Positions 17,430 to 26,330 of a stretch of DNA of 64,000 bases are shown one piece after another. The notes below the pieces were generated by a model. That model searched no databases. It was given only the letters and a program-made list of their open reading frames with translations, and had not been told where the DNA came from. The position numbers and the translations under genes were made by a program. How positions within the stretch are numbered: the first letter of the stretch is position 1; every line of letters starts with the position of its first letter. This DNA is from Hyphomicrobiales bacterium (lineage in GTDB: Bacteria > Pseudomonadota > Alphaproteobacteria > Rhizobiales > Beijerinckiaceae), in contig CANGPA010000002.1 of assembly GCA_947455645.1 (NCBI GenBank), positions 26,507 to 90,506 on the forward strand, read 5' to 3'.

Positions 17430-18404
17430 TCAATCGGCCTGAACAGTGTTTGCCAAAATATTCAGCTGCTTAATATAAATCTCTGTCGAATTACCACGCG
17501 TGATAATTGTATTAAAGCCAACGATGGCAGGCTCCCGATAAGGGTTTAGCCCTCTTTCCTTAATAAAATGATCATAAGGAATGGCCGATTCAATTGTCAG
17601 AAGCTTGAGATAGTCCGAGACATCAATACCCACGTCAGATGGGTGTGACTTTAGAACAAAATTGATATTGTCCTTTTCAGATTTAATATTCTTAATATCA
17701 GTTCTATATTTAATATATTCCGAAGGCCGGCTTAGTGTTTTAATCGGCGGCAATAAAATTGCGATGTGCTTGTCAGTATCGTTCTCATTCAGAAATTCGA
17801 TACCGCACATCGGAAGGGCAATCTTTTCATAACCCGGAAAAGCTTCCGGGAAAAACGATATCAAAGATCGTAATTTTCTATGATGGAAATCATAAAAACG
17901 TACACCGCGTGAATAGTGTTCGTTGAGCCGATCATAATCAATCTGCAAAACAGAGAAACAGTCCAACAAGGGTGCAGCTTTTTTAATGCTCTTTTTGAGC
18001 CAAAGATGCGTTTTCAACAGATTGAAACGAGCGCCATAGGCCGAGCTTCCTTCATCATAGATGATGAGATCAGTACAAAGATTGGATTCGATTAAGGCCC
18101 GAACATAGAAATTTCCCATTTGGGGAGCGCAAAGCGTAAATTTTCCGCCGCGATTTAGAAGTTCAGTTCCCAGACGCGCCAAAGTTTCACAGGTGTGCTG
18201 CAATTCCTCATCAGTTTGGAGGAAAAAATCATGCCGGTCACCCAAATGATAATGTGACTCGGGCGGATGAAATGTGCGCGACGTAACCAGAATAATTTTT
18301 TCCGGCCCATAAATATCCCGCATCGCCAGATAGGTTTCATACCCGATGGGCGACCAGGCAATAAGGACAAATAGATTATCAGGCGTTTCGTTTTGATCGC
18401 TCAT
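17430..18404 (-). CDS. Sialyltransferase-like glycosyltransferase (D/E-D/E-G and HP motifs), putative nonulosonate transferase
   Basis: 324 residues. It shows the three marks of bacterial CMP-sialic acid transferases: the acidic-acidic-Gly motif (YDEGSSAYG, residues 117-119 D-E-G), the HP motif (LKSHPSD, residues 254-255) and a late Ser in TRGNSTEIYI. The N-terminus (LFVLIAWSPIGYE) resembles the first beta strand of GT-B sialyl/polysialyltransferases. As it follows pseI, the natural donor is CMP-pseudaminic acid. Overall similarity is low, so the exact family (GT52/GT38-like) is uncertain. It is the last gene of the minus-strand pse run, 56 bases after pseI, and is AT-rich. Confidence 0.65.
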   Translation of the reverse strand: MSDQNETPDNLFVLIAWSPIGYETYLAMRDIYGPEKIILVTSRTFHPPESHYHLGDRHDFFLQTDEELQHTCETLARLGTELLNRGGKFTLCAPQMGNFYVRALIESNLCTDLIIYDEGSSAYGARFNLLKTHLWLKKSIKKAAPLLDCFSVLQIDYDRLNEHYSRGVRFYDFHHRKLRSLISFFPEAFPGYEKIALPMCGIEFLNENDTDKHIAILLPPIKTLSRPSEYIKYRTDIKNIKSEKDNINFVLKSHPSDVGIDVSDYLKLLTIESAIPYDHFIKERGLNPYREPAIVGFNTIITRGNSTEIYIKQLNILANTVQAD

Positions 18405-18460
18405 GACTTACTTTGATCCAGTCCATATCTCACTAGAAAATGTGATTTGAAACATTCTGA

Positions 18461-19504
18461 TTAAGCAATAACAGACCAAGTCATTGGTGTTCCGCGCTTG
18501 ATCGGTTGCTTAGCTTGCCGGCCAATAAGGGCGTCGAAATGCTTCGGCATAAGGCCGTGACCGGGTCTAATGCACCGGAGATTGTCTTTGGTAAATGATT
18601 CACCGGGCGCGATATCTTTGACGGCGTAAATTGAACGACGGCGTGTAACGGCACGCGTTTCGGCGGCGGTTGGCCCATAAGAGACCTTGCCAAGGGCTTG
18701 CCACGCTCTTTCCGTTTCCGTCACAAGCGCTTTAAACTCATCTGGCTCGAGCGAAAATGTGCTATCGACACCACCATCCGCGCGATCAAGTGTAAAATGC
18801 TTTTCAATCACAGTAGCACCCAGCGCCACAGCGGCGACCGCGGCACCCAAACCCATCGTGTGATCCGATATCCCAATTTCACACTGAAATAGATCTCGCA
18901 TATGCGGAATGGTCAGAAGATTCGAATTAAGGGGTGTCGCCGGATACGTACTCGTACATTTGAGTAAAGTTAGCGATGTGCAACCCGCATCCCGCGCTGC
19001 GGACACCGCTTCGTGGAGCTCGGCCACCGTCGCCATGCCGGTCGAGATGATCATCGGCTTTCCAGTTGCCGCCACTTTTCTGATGAGCGGCAAATCGACA
19101 TTTTCGAAGGATGCAATTTTATAGCAAGGGACGTCGAGTGTTTCGAGAAAATCGACAGCCGTTTCATCAAAGGGCGAGGAGAAGGCCATCATTCCGAGCT
19201 CACGCGCCCGGTCAAAAATCGGCTTGTGCCAATCCCATGGCGTATGCGCCTGCTGATATAATTTATAAATCGATTGGCCGGCCCAGAGGCTTTTCGGATC
19301 CGAGATGAAGAATTCACCTTCCTCCGAATCAATTGTCATCGTATCGGGCGTATAGGTTTGAAGTTTGAGCGCATGCGCGCCCGCTTTTGCGGCCTCTTCA
19401 ACAATCAAGAGCGCGCGTTCCAAAGATTGATTATGATTACCCGACATTTCGGCAATGACAAAGGGCGCATGGTCTTGGCCAATGGAACGGTCTGCAATGA
19501 TCAT
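18461..19504 (-). CDS. pseI: Pseudaminic acid synthase PseI
   Basis: 347 residues, the usual size. The NeuB-type TIM barrel starts IAEMSGNHNQSLERAL (SGNHNQ favours PseI over NeuB/LegI) and carries HALKLQTYTPDTMT, ISTGMAT, KCTSTYPA, GISDHTMG and VIEKHFTLDR. An antifreeze-like SAF domain follows (RSIYAVKDIAPGESFT to the end). It condenses 2,4-diacylamino-trideoxy-altropyranose with phosphoenolpyruvate to give pseudaminic acid in the cytoplasm. 46 bases separate it from the acyl carrier protein gene. Confidence 0.93.
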   Translation of the reverse strand: MIIADRSIGQDHAPFVIAEMSGNHNQSLERALLIVEEAAKAGAHALKLQTYTPDTMTIDSEEGEFFISDPKSLWAGQSIYKLYQQAHTPWDWHKPIFDRARELGMMAFSSPFDETAVDFLETLDVPCYKIASFENVDLPLIRKVAATGKPMIISTGMATVAELHEAVSAARDAGCTSLTLLKCTSTYPATPLNSNLLTIPHMRDLFQCEIGISDHTMGLGAAVAAVALGATVIEKHFTLDRADGGVDSTFSLEPDEFKALVTETERAWQALGKVSYGPTAAETRAVTRRRSIYAVKDIAPGESFTKDNLRCIRPGHGLMPKHFDALIGRQAKQPIKRGTPMTWSVIA

Positions 19505-19550
19505 CGAATTACTTCTTTTCGCTTCGGCGGGACATTATGACCGGAGTTTC

Positions 19551-19775
19551 TTATTTGAAAAAATCGGCCAGCGCATGGATGGTCTGTAGTTTCGGTAAGA
19601 CTTCATCAGGCACTTTACGGCCGGCATGTGCCTCAAGTTCGACAAGCAAAGTATAAAAATCAAGACTATCGATGCCCAGTGACTCAAGCGGTTGATCGAG
19701 CGGTGTTGTTGCCAAATCAAGGGACTTATCGAGAGTTTTATTGATGATCTCAAGGATTGCGACTTCGTTAATCAT
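19551..19775 (-). CDS. Dedicated acyl carrier protein
   Basis: 74 residues from ATG 19775, with AAAGGAG just upstream; an in-frame extension to 19820 lies inside the KAS III gene. It has the acyl carrier core SLGIDSLDFYTLLVELE; Ser37 in D-S-L is the phosphopantetheine site. The start overlaps the KAS III stop (ATGA). Housekeeping AcpP is normally next to fabF/fabG, so this is a specialised carrier that probably loads the acyl group used by the LpxD-like enzyme of this operon. Confidence 0.88.
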   Translation of the reverse strand: MINEVAILEIINKTLDKSLDLATTPLDQPLESLGIDSLDFYTLLVELEAHAGRKVPDEVLPKLQTIHALADFFK

Positions 19776-20716
19776 AATTGGATCTCCTTTTTTTGGATTG
19801 AGATAAGAGCACTTGCCCAAGACAGACCAACACCGAAGCCGCTCACAAGTATTCGGCCGTCAAGTTCATCCATAGCGTGACGTTCTAACAAGAGCGGGAT
19901 TGATGATGACACCGTATTACCAGTTTCGGTGATGTCCTTGATAAACCGGCTTGAAAGGGGAGCAAAGGATCGCGCAATAGAATCGACGATCGCCGCACTG
20001 CCCTGATGCAAAAAATAAAGATCAATATCGTCCGGCTCAAGCTTTTCCCGCGCAAGCAGCGAACGAATATGGGCCGGAACTTGTGTTGCAGCGAAAGAGA
20101 AAATTTGCCGCCCATTCATTCGTAAATGGCTCTGTTCATTCTTGAGAAATTCCGCTCCCGATCCATCCGTGCCATAAGATACAGCATCAAGCGATAGCAC
20201 CGGCGAATGACCAACCCAACTCGCCGTAGCCGCGTCTCCGAATAACAGGCTCGTTACACGATCACTGGGGTCGACAATTTTTGAATAGGGGTCGGCTGTA
20301 ATCAGCAAGCCATTTGATAAACCCGAAGCTTCAAGAAAACCCTTCAGGATGAATAGTCCATATACATAGCCGGAGCATCCGAGCGAGACATCGAAGGCGG
20401 CCACATGGGTTGGCAATCCAAGTTTTGCTTGTACGATCGCCGCCGTATGCGGCAAGCCAACGCCATCCGGATTTTGTGTCACGACGACAAGCGCATCAAT
20501 GGCAGCAGGATTGAGCGCCGGTTGCTTTGCGAAAAGGGCTCTAACGGCTTCAACCGCAAGATCAGATGTTTCCTGTGCCACATCCTTGAGGGGTAGCCGA
20601 ACAGCGCCGATTTTAGAACGAATAAAGTCTTCCGTTTCTCCAAAACCTGCGCCGCGGGCGATGTTATCCGTCGTTTTTGGGGGCATGTAGCTTGCAATTG
20701 CTTTGATCCCAATCAT
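19772..20716 (-). CDS. 3-oxoacyl-ACP synthase III-like enzyme (KAS III)
   Basis: 314 residues. The FabH-type triad is complete: Cys114 in SLGCSG, His237 in FLHQGS and Asn267 in ETGNTVSSS. The family condenses an acyl-CoA with malonyl-ACP, or transfers short acyl groups to ACP. It overlaps its neighbours on both sides by 4 bases (ATGA) and shares the operon with an ACP and a hexapeptide acyltransferase. A role in making a short acyl-ACP (for instance a 3-oxo- or 3-hydroxybutyryl precursor) for N-acylation of the nonulosonic acid precursor is inferred from context. Confidence 0.85.
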   Translation of the reverse strand: MIGIKAIASYMPPKTTDNIARGAGFGETEDFIRSKIGAVRLPLKDVAQETSDLAVEAVRALFAKQPALNPAAIDALVVVTQNPDGVGLPHTAAIVQAKLGLPTHVAAFDVSLGCSGYVYGLFILKGFLEASGLSNGLLITADPYSKIVDPSDRVTSLLFGDAATASWVGHSPVLSLDAVSYGTDGSGAEFLKNEQSHLRMNGRQIFSFAATQVPAHIRSLLAREKLEPDDIDLYFLHQGSAAIVDSIARSFAPLSSRFIKDITETGNTVSSSIPLLLERHAMDELDGRILVSGFGVGLSWASALISIQKKEIQL

Positions 20717-21312
20717 GGCGACCCCACTATAAAACGGATTGTTCCGACAGGCTTTTCGTTAAGTTGAATTTCATTGAGGCTGAAGCGGTTGCCAACAATA
20801 TTTTTGCGTTCAATGCGCGTAATCTGATGATCCGTATCGAGTCGACAAGAAAGATCAATCTGACCAAAGACCCATCGACCGGAAACCTCCGGTGAGAGGG
20901 CATAATTCAACTTCTTCGTAAGCGCGATGATTTCCTCGATTGGCGAATAATGCGAACGCTTAGAAAGAGTGATCGCATTTTCATCTACAACTGCAGTTGC
21001 AACGAGATCATCTTCATCAAATGGACGGCGCGTTGTAACTTCATCACCTGTTTCAATAATCCAGAGATTAGTACCTGTTCCAAGTTTAGCGAAGGCCAAT
21101 CTCGCTTTCCCAATGGTTTGTACATTGGTAGCCGGCTCGTCGGTAGTTACAGCGAGCGCGTTTCGTGCGAATCGCTTGAATATTAGTTGACTTACAAATG
21201 CTGATTGATCGCCTGACACGAATTCAGCAATCTCGGCCAAGGCATTAAACAAGTCACTGCCGTGAAGATATGTCCGTGAGCCTTTCCATGCGAGCGTAAG
21301 CGGTTCAATCAT
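20713..21312 (-). CDS. Unknown protein in the acyl-ACP part of the pse operon
   Basis: 199 residues from ATG 21312 (GGAGA 7 bases upstream); a TTG at 21318 is a weaker alternative. The protein opens MIEPLTLAWKGSRTYLHG and has no signal peptide or membrane helix; it looks like a mixed alpha/beta cytoplasmic protein with two related-looking beta-rich halves. I do not recognise the family. Translational coupling (2 bases after the LpxD-like stop, ATGA with KAS III) ties it to acyl-group formation. It could be a reductase, dehydratase or thioesterase-like partner, but no motif proves this. Confidence 0.75.
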   Translation of the reverse strand: MIEPLTLAWKGSRTYLHGSDLFNALAEIAEFVSGDQSAFVSQLIFKRFARNALAVTTDEPATNVQTIGKARLAFAKLGTGTNLWIIETGDEVTTRRPFDEDDLVATAVVDENAITLSKRSHYSPIEEIIALTKKLNYALSPEVSGRWVFGQIDLSCRLDTDHQITRIERKNIVGNRFSLNEIQLNEKPVGTIRFIVGSP

Positions 21313-21314
21313 GA

Positions 21315-22229
21315 TCAATCTCCCCGCTCAAATCGGCCCTGTCGGCTGACGGCTTCTGAGCGCGAAAATGCTAACATCCGTGCGCTGTGATCGGTCGCGA
21401 AATTTCCTGACACCGCTTTCCCGTCAGCAACCGGCGTTACAACAACGGAACCGGCCATGATGCGGGCATGATGGCCAATACGGAGATTTTCCTTAATCGT
21501 AACATTTGTTCCGAGGAAAGCGTCTTCACCGATCACGCTGCGACGAGCAACGACACAATTGTTCGAGACTACGGCACGAGTACCAATCTTCGCTTCATGT
21601 CCTATGATCGAAGAAAGTCCAATCAGACTTGAGGCACCGATCACTGTATCCTCAGTGTCATGCACAGCTCGAACGACAACGGCGTTTGTCATCAAAATAG
21701 CGCCGTCATCGACAATAACAAAGCCGCCATGCGGGATGAGACGTGGACCGGAAATAGTCTTGCGGTAAAGAATACCTTCCATACCAATTTTTACACCCGG
21801 CTCGATGGTTACACCCGAACCAATCGAAACATGACTGCGGATAATCGCGTGTTCGCCGATCGTTGTGTGATTACCAATTCTTGCACCAGCCTCGATTATG
21901 GCCGTCGGATGGATCCGGCAATGGAGACCAATGCCCTCTTCAAAAGACTTCGTATACAGATTTTCACGCACAAATTTCTCATGAATATCATAAAATAGGT
22001 CGCGCGGCGTGTTGGAAACAGCAAGCCCAATTGGCCTGTCCAGCGTGGCGGCGAGAGAAGGAGTCGTAACGAGTCCAGCCAATGCTGCATTTGACAAGGC
22101 ACGCGCCAAAAAGGTGGCGGTATCGGCATAAGCGAGAACGCCTGATCGCTTCGAATCAACATATCCAAGCGTCACAAACGCCGCATCGCGAACCAGAGCA
22201 TCACGAGACACAACATCCGACAAATTCAT
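21315..22229 (-). CDS. LpxD-like left-handed beta-helix acyltransferase
   Basis: 304 residues from ATG 22229, which overlaps the pseG stop (ATGA). An N-terminal uridine-binding-like part (residues 1-90) is followed by hexapeptide repeats from about residue 100: CRIHPTAIIEAGARIGNHTT, IGEHAIIRSHVSIGSG, then a long run of I/V-G motifs. LpxD proper uses 3-hydroxyacyl-ACP to N-acylate UDP-glucosamine derivatives. The true lpxD usually sits between bamA and fabZ/lpxA. Here it follows pseG and precedes an ACP and KAS III, so it probably N-acylates the 4-amino group of the pse precursor in place of PseH. No GNAT-type PseH is present in the cluster. Confidence 0.82.
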   Translation of the reverse strand: MNLSDVVSRDALVRDAAFVTLGYVDSKRSGVLAYADTATFLARALSNAALAGLVTTPSLAATLDRPIGLAVSNTPRDLFYDIHEKFVRENLYTKSFEEGIGLHCRIHPTAIIEAGARIGNHTTIGEHAIIRSHVSIGSGVTIEPGVKIGMEGILYRKTISGPRLIPHGGFVIVDDGAILMTNAVVVRAVHDTEDTVIGASSLIGLSSIIGHEAKIGTRAVVSNNCVVARRSVIGEDAFLGTNVTIKENLRIGHHARIMAGSVVVTPVADGKAVSGNFATDHSARMLAFSRSEAVSRQGRFERGD

Positions 22230-23326
22230 CTTAAGCCTCGTTCGATGAGATCGGCGGCGGAAACCGCGGAGGACGGCATAAGCCTTGCGATTTGCATGCC
22301 AAGTGCGGCGCATTGGTCGGGGTGGTCGATGAGGGTTATAAGTGCCTGTGCGATCCGGCTGCGGATCGCATCACGCGCGTCATCCGTGTAAATGCCGAGA
22401 TCAATGCCACCGCCCTGCGCGGCGAGCGCGCGGATCGAGCCGGTCTGATTGTCGGCAATGCTCAATAACAAAGCGGGCAGACCCATCCGGCATTGTTCAA
22501 CCAGCATTGTGCCGCCAGCACCAATGGCGAGATCAGCCTGTGCCATCAGCGTTGCAATATCGTTCGGCGCCACATGAAGCGCGATGTTAGATTTGCCTGC
22601 AACACGATGTTCAAGCGCCGCGCGATGCGGATTGCCCGCGCCAATCACGAGATCGGCCGCGATGTCGGGCTGGTCAAGCGAGAGAAACGCTTCAAGCGCA
22701 AGGCCCGTGGCGTTGGGTTCATCGACTCCACCAAAGCCGATAAACACGCGCCGGATTGTACCATCGCGCACTTCGGTGCGGCGAACCTCCCGAAACTCGC
22801 GCCGCAACGGTGCATATTGCGGACCTGTGCGCACATCGCAGCGCGGCTCAACCAAGTCGGTCCAACGGTTAGCGCCACCAATCGAAAAACTCGGATCAAT
22901 CAAGAGATCGCACGCATGGGCGCGATTGGCCAATCCATCTATCGCCATCAACTGCGCACCGGTCGCCTTGGCAACCGCACGCTCCCAGCGCCGGTCAATC
23001 GCGTAATGATCGGCAATCACAAAACCGGGCTTGAGATTAATAAAAGCCGCAATCATATCCTGTATGTCGGTCTCGATATCGGCACCAAGCCATGCGGCAT
23101 AGGGTTCGCTCGGATCCGCACGCACGGGGCGAAGCGGTAAAAGAATAAGGTCATGACCTGCCGCCGTAATGGCCGCGCCAAAATGACCCGGATGGGCACG
23201 GCACACGAAGCGGCACGAAATACCGCGCGTCACAAGATCGGATGCGAGCGCGAGGCACCGCATCACATGACCAGTGCCTATTACCGTTGAAGCGTCCGTC
23301 CGGATGGCGACGAGCCGTTGCCTCAT
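22226..23326 (-). CDS. pseG: UDP-2,4-diacylamino-trideoxy-altropyranose hydrolase PseG
   Basis: 366 residues from ATG 23326, overlapping the pseF stop by ATGA. GT-B-like hydrolase signature: RTDASTVIGTGHVMRCLALA at the N-terminus (G-x-G-H-V-x-R), VIADHYAIDRRWE, and a C-terminal nucleotide site GAGGTMLVEQCRMGLPALLL. PseG removes UDP to free the 2,4-diacylamino sugar for PseI. The length is close to other PseG proteins. Confidence 0.92.
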   Translation of the reverse strand: MRQRLVAIRTDASTVIGTGHVMRCLALASDLVTRGISCRFVCRAHPGHFGAAITAAGHDLILLPLRPVRADPSEPYAAWLGADIETDIQDMIAAFINLKPGFVIADHYAIDRRWERAVAKATGAQLMAIDGLANRAHACDLLIDPSFSIGGANRWTDLVEPRCDVRTGPQYAPLRREFREVRRTEVRDGTIRRVFIGFGGVDEPNATGLALEAFLSLDQPDIAADLVIGAGNPHRAALEHRVAGKSNIALHVAPNDIATLMAQADLAIGAGGTMLVEQCRMGLPALLLSIADNQTGSIRALAAQGGGIDLGIYTDDARDAIRSRIAQALITLIDHPDQCAALGMQIARLMPSSAVSAADLIERGLR

Positions 23327-24030
23327 GATAGGCGCTCCACCCGTTGCGCTGCGAATAATTGTTCGGCGACACGCCAATCTTCGGGCGTGTCGATATCCTG
23401 CACGCGATCACGCGGTAGAATAACGGGCACCGCAGCCTCCGAAAACATTTTGCGATTAGCAAGAAACGCATCCGTTCGGCCCCAATAAAATTGCCCGGCA
23501 TCATGCCAGGCCTCTTCGAGATCCTGCGAACGCGTCATCGCATGTTCAGGCGCGAACATATCAACACGACCATTGGGCATAAGGCGCAGCGCGCGCTGGA
23601 TCGGAAACGCAAAGCTCGTAACGCTAAACGCGAACTCCGCACCGCTTGACTGCAAGAGATCAAAGCCAGTCAGCAAATCTCCAGCCCGCATAAAGGGTGC
23701 GGTGGCATAAAGGCAGCAGACAAAATCAGGCTTGCCATAAAGCGTTGCCGCCGCATCGATGGCATGATTAATCACGGGACGTGTTGGCGTATGATCATCA
23801 GACAGATCAGCAGGCCGCATGAAAGGCGTTTCAGCCCCTTCAGCACGCGCGATTGCCGCGATTTCGATATCATCAGTCGAGACGATGATATGATCAAATA
23901 GGCCTGACTCGCGTGCGGCTGCAATCGTCCAGCCGATCATGGGCCGACCGTGAAAGGTACGGATATTCTTGCGCGGAATGCGCTTGCTTCCCCCGCGCGC
24001 TGGAATGATGGCAAAAGCGTTCTTGCTCAA
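23323..24030 (-). CDS. pseF: Pseudaminic acid cytidylyltransferase PseF
   Basis: 235 residues. The CMP-nonulosonate synthetase motif is AIIPARGGSKRIPRKNIR, followed by RPMIGWTIAAA, IIVSTDD and a D-x-D near the C-terminus (QDIDTPEDW). It activates pseudaminic acid with CTP. The start is a TTG at 24030 that overlaps the upstream TGA (TTGA), with GAGGAAC before it, so this gene is translationally coupled to the methyltransferase gene. Confidence 0.93.
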   Translation of the reverse strand: MSKNAFAIIPARGGSKRIPRKNIRTFHGRPMIGWTIAAARESGLFDHIIVSTDDIEIAAIARAEGAETPFMRPADLSDDHTPTRPVINHAIDAAATLYGKPDFVCCLYATAPFMRAGDLLTGFDLLQSSGAEFAFSVTSFAFPIQRALRLMPNGRVDMFAPEHAMTRSQDLEEAWHDAGQFYWGRTDAFLANRKMFSEAAVPVILPRDRVQDIDTPEDWRVAEQLFAAQRVERLS

Positions 24031-25082
24031 TCGTTCCTCTTCAACAGCAAGAGTTCTGAGTGAAAGCCGTCGACTGTTTTATATCCGAATGGAAAGACAT
24101 TTTTTTCCACCAATTCGTACTTCGGTAACATTGCCAAATAGTCGTCAGATTTAATTGGTGTTTTCACACCAACAGAATGAGTCTTTTTGACTTGCTTGCC
24201 CTCACGCATATTTCTGAGCAAAATCCAACGCGAACCAAGGCGATCGACGTGGTTCAGGTAGTTTTCGACGATATGCGGTTCCATTTCCTGAAAGGAAATG
24301 AAATTTACAAATAAATCGATGTCACCTTGTAGCTTCTCGATTTGCCATGAGCAAAGCACAGACGCCTGCGGCAAAGACTCGATTCTAATTTCTGTTTTGT
24401 CTTTTGTATCGGAATAGCCGATTACATTTTTAGCCCCAAGAACTTGCGTGAGATAATATTGAGCCACAAAACTCGTCGGCGGAATATCAATGTCAATATA
24501 GCGCTGATCTTTAATTCCGGAATGGGCCAGAATTTCTCCCAATGTTCCAAATCCGCCCCCAATTTCAAGGACATTGCGTAGGGGATCTTGCGGTTGCAGA
24601 TGCTTTTTCAACATCGCCAATCCGAGGAGATAATTGAGTGAAGACCGGCTAAAATTTCGCCCGTCAAAGGCGAATTGTTCTATTGGATTGCCAACGCCGC
24701 TCTCTGTAAACTGATGCAAATATGGATATTTGTTTACATCATCAGAGGCCAGCAAAACGCGGTAGTCGGATAAAGCTTGACTACTACCCGACAGAAATTG
24801 CTCAAGCGCTAAATTCGGCTTTTTACCTTCTCCGTATTCGTGCTGCAGCCAGCTTTTCAAACCGTCCGCTTGCTTTTGGGAAAAGCTATTTCCGGGCGAC
24901 CCATAGGTCGGAACAAAAAAGCCCAGCGCCTTGGGAAGCGATCTGAATTGATCGATCCCGCTCGCCTCAAGCTCTTGGACAATTTGTTCCGAAGATTCAG
25001 CCCAAAATGCTGATGGCCGATAGACTTCCTCTTGAAGAGCAAGATCAGTTCGGGCTTGGGTCAATTCAGAATAAGAATGCAT
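24027..25082 (-). CDS. Putative sugar O-methyltransferase
   Basis: 351 residues from ATG 25082. A class I SAM-binding motif sits mid-protein (LRNVLEIGGGFGTLGEI, residues about 165-181), followed by YIDIDIPP as motif II. The N-terminal 150 residues are helical. The whole resembles the NanM-type putative sugar O-methyltransferases found in surface-glycan loci. In a pse cluster it may methylate the nonulosonic acid or another glycan sugar. It is clearly AT-rich compared with pseC and pseG next to it, which suggests separate acquisition. 67 bases separate it from pseC. Confidence 0.72.
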   Translation of the reverse strand: MHSYSELTQARTDLALQEEVYRPSAFWAESSEQIVQELEASGIDQFRSLPKALGFFVPTYGSPGNSFSQKQADGLKSWLQHEYGEGKKPNLALEQFLSGSSQALSDYRVLLASDDVNKYPYLHQFTESGVGNPIEQFAFDGRNFSRSSLNYLLGLAMLKKHLQPQDPLRNVLEIGGGFGTLGEILAHSGIKDQRYIDIDIPPTSFVAQYYLTQVLGAKNVIGYSDTKDKTEIRIESLPQASVLCSWQIEKLQGDIDLFVNFISFQEMEPHIVENYLNHVDRLGSRWILLRNMREGKQVKKTHSVGVKTPIKSDDYLAMLPKYELVEKNVFPFGYKTVDGFHSELLLLKRND

Positions 25083-25152
25083 CACTCAATTACTCACTTT
25101 GATAAGTCATTTATCACAAGAAATTTGATCATTGTGTTGATCGGCTATCCCA

Positions 25153-26328
25153 TCATTGCAAAACCGCTCTTAACGCAGCAACAATCGTGTTCTGCTCTTC
25201 GTCGGTCATCGCACTAAAGAGAGGAATCGTAATCGCGCGCGCATAATAGGCTTCGGCTGCGGGGCAATATCCGTCACTAAAACCGCGCGCGCGATAAACC
25301 GGCTGCAAGTGAACCGGAATATAATGCACGTTGACACCGATATCTGATGATCTCAGCGTATCAAATATTTGCCGACGCGTTTTTCCAACCGTATCCGTAT
25401 CGATCACGATCGGATAGAGATGATAAGAAGACTGACCGGCGTGATGTTGCCATGGCGTCGTCAACGGAAGATCCGCGAGGATTTCATCATAGCGCGCCGC
25501 AAGCACCCGACGCCGCGCAACGAATTGGTCAAGCTTTGCGATCTGGCTAAGTCCCAGCGCCGCCTGAAGATCGGTCAACCGATAATTAAGGCCGACGTCT
25601 TGTAATTCATAATACCATGGACCCATCACGTCAGAGGTCTGTGCGGCGGAACTCATTCTCTTCACATCGCGGGTAATACCGTGGCTCCGCAGATCCGCCA
25701 TACGTTGAGCAAGCGCGGAGTCTCGCGTTGTAATCGCACCACCCTCACCCGTCGTGATGATTTTCACAGGATGAAAACTGAAGACGCACGCGGCCGAATA
25801 GCGACAATCGCCAACGGGACCACCATCGGCATCCGCACCAATGGCATGAGACGCATCTTCGATAATGGAAAAGCCATAGCGATTGGCCAAAGCCGCCAAA
25901 CGCGGCATGTCGCAGGATTGACCGGCGAAATGGACGGGCACAACGAGATCTGGCAAACGGCCGCCGGCTCTCTGCGTGCTTTCTAATTTTTCTTCAAGCC
26001 TGTCTGCCGACAGACAATAGGATTTCGGATCGATATCGACAAAATCAATATCTGCGCCACAGAGCAGCGCGGTGTTTGCGGTTGCTACAAATGTATTCGG
26101 CGTCGTCCATACGAGACTTTTTGCGCCAACACCCAAGGCAAGCATGGCAATATGCAAGCCGGCCGTGGCATTTGAAACGCACACGGCATGAGGCGCGTTT
26201 ACGCGTGCGGCAATCGCGCGCTCGAACGCCGGCACCATCGGGCCTTGTGTCAGAAAATCCGACTTTAAGACCTTTACAACCGCTTCAATGTCGCTCGGAT
26301 CAATATCTTGGCGACCATAAGGGATCAC
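25153..26328 (-). CDS. pseC: UDP-4-keto-sugar aminotransferase PseC
   Basis: 391 residues of the DegT/DnrJ/EryC1 family. It opens IPYGRQDIDPSDIEAVVKVL with SDFLTQGP, as in PseC; the PLP lysine is Lys189 in FSFHPVKIITTGEGGA (H-P-V-K). It transaminates the PseB product to UDP-4-amino-4,6-dideoxy-N-acetyl-altrosamine. Two bases follow the pseB stop. Confidence 0.93.
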   Translation of the reverse strand: MIPYGRQDIDPSDIEAVVKVLKSDFLTQGPMVPAFERAIAARVNAPHAVCVSNATAGLHIAMLALGVGAKSLVWTTPNTFVATANTALLCGADIDFVDIDPKSYCLSADRLEEKLESTQRAGGRLPDLVVPVHFAGQSCDMPRLAALANRYGFSIIEDASHAIGADADGGPVGDCRYSAACVFSFHPVKIITTGEGGAITTRDSALAQRMADLRSHGITRDVKRMSSAAQTSDVMGPWYYELQDVGLNYRLTDLQAALGLSQIAKLDQFVARRRVLAARYDEILADLPLTTPWQHHAGQSSYHLYPIVIDTDTVGKTRRQIFDTLRSSDIGVNVHYIPVHLQPVYRARGFSDGYCPAAEAYYARAITIPLFSAMTDEEQNTIVAALRAVLQ

Positions 26329-26330
26329 GA

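Noticed and set aside
21315..22229. Housekeeping LpxD of lipid A synthesis
   Set aside because: No bamA, fabZ or lpxA neighbours; it is translationally coupled to pseG and lies with a private ACP and KAS III.
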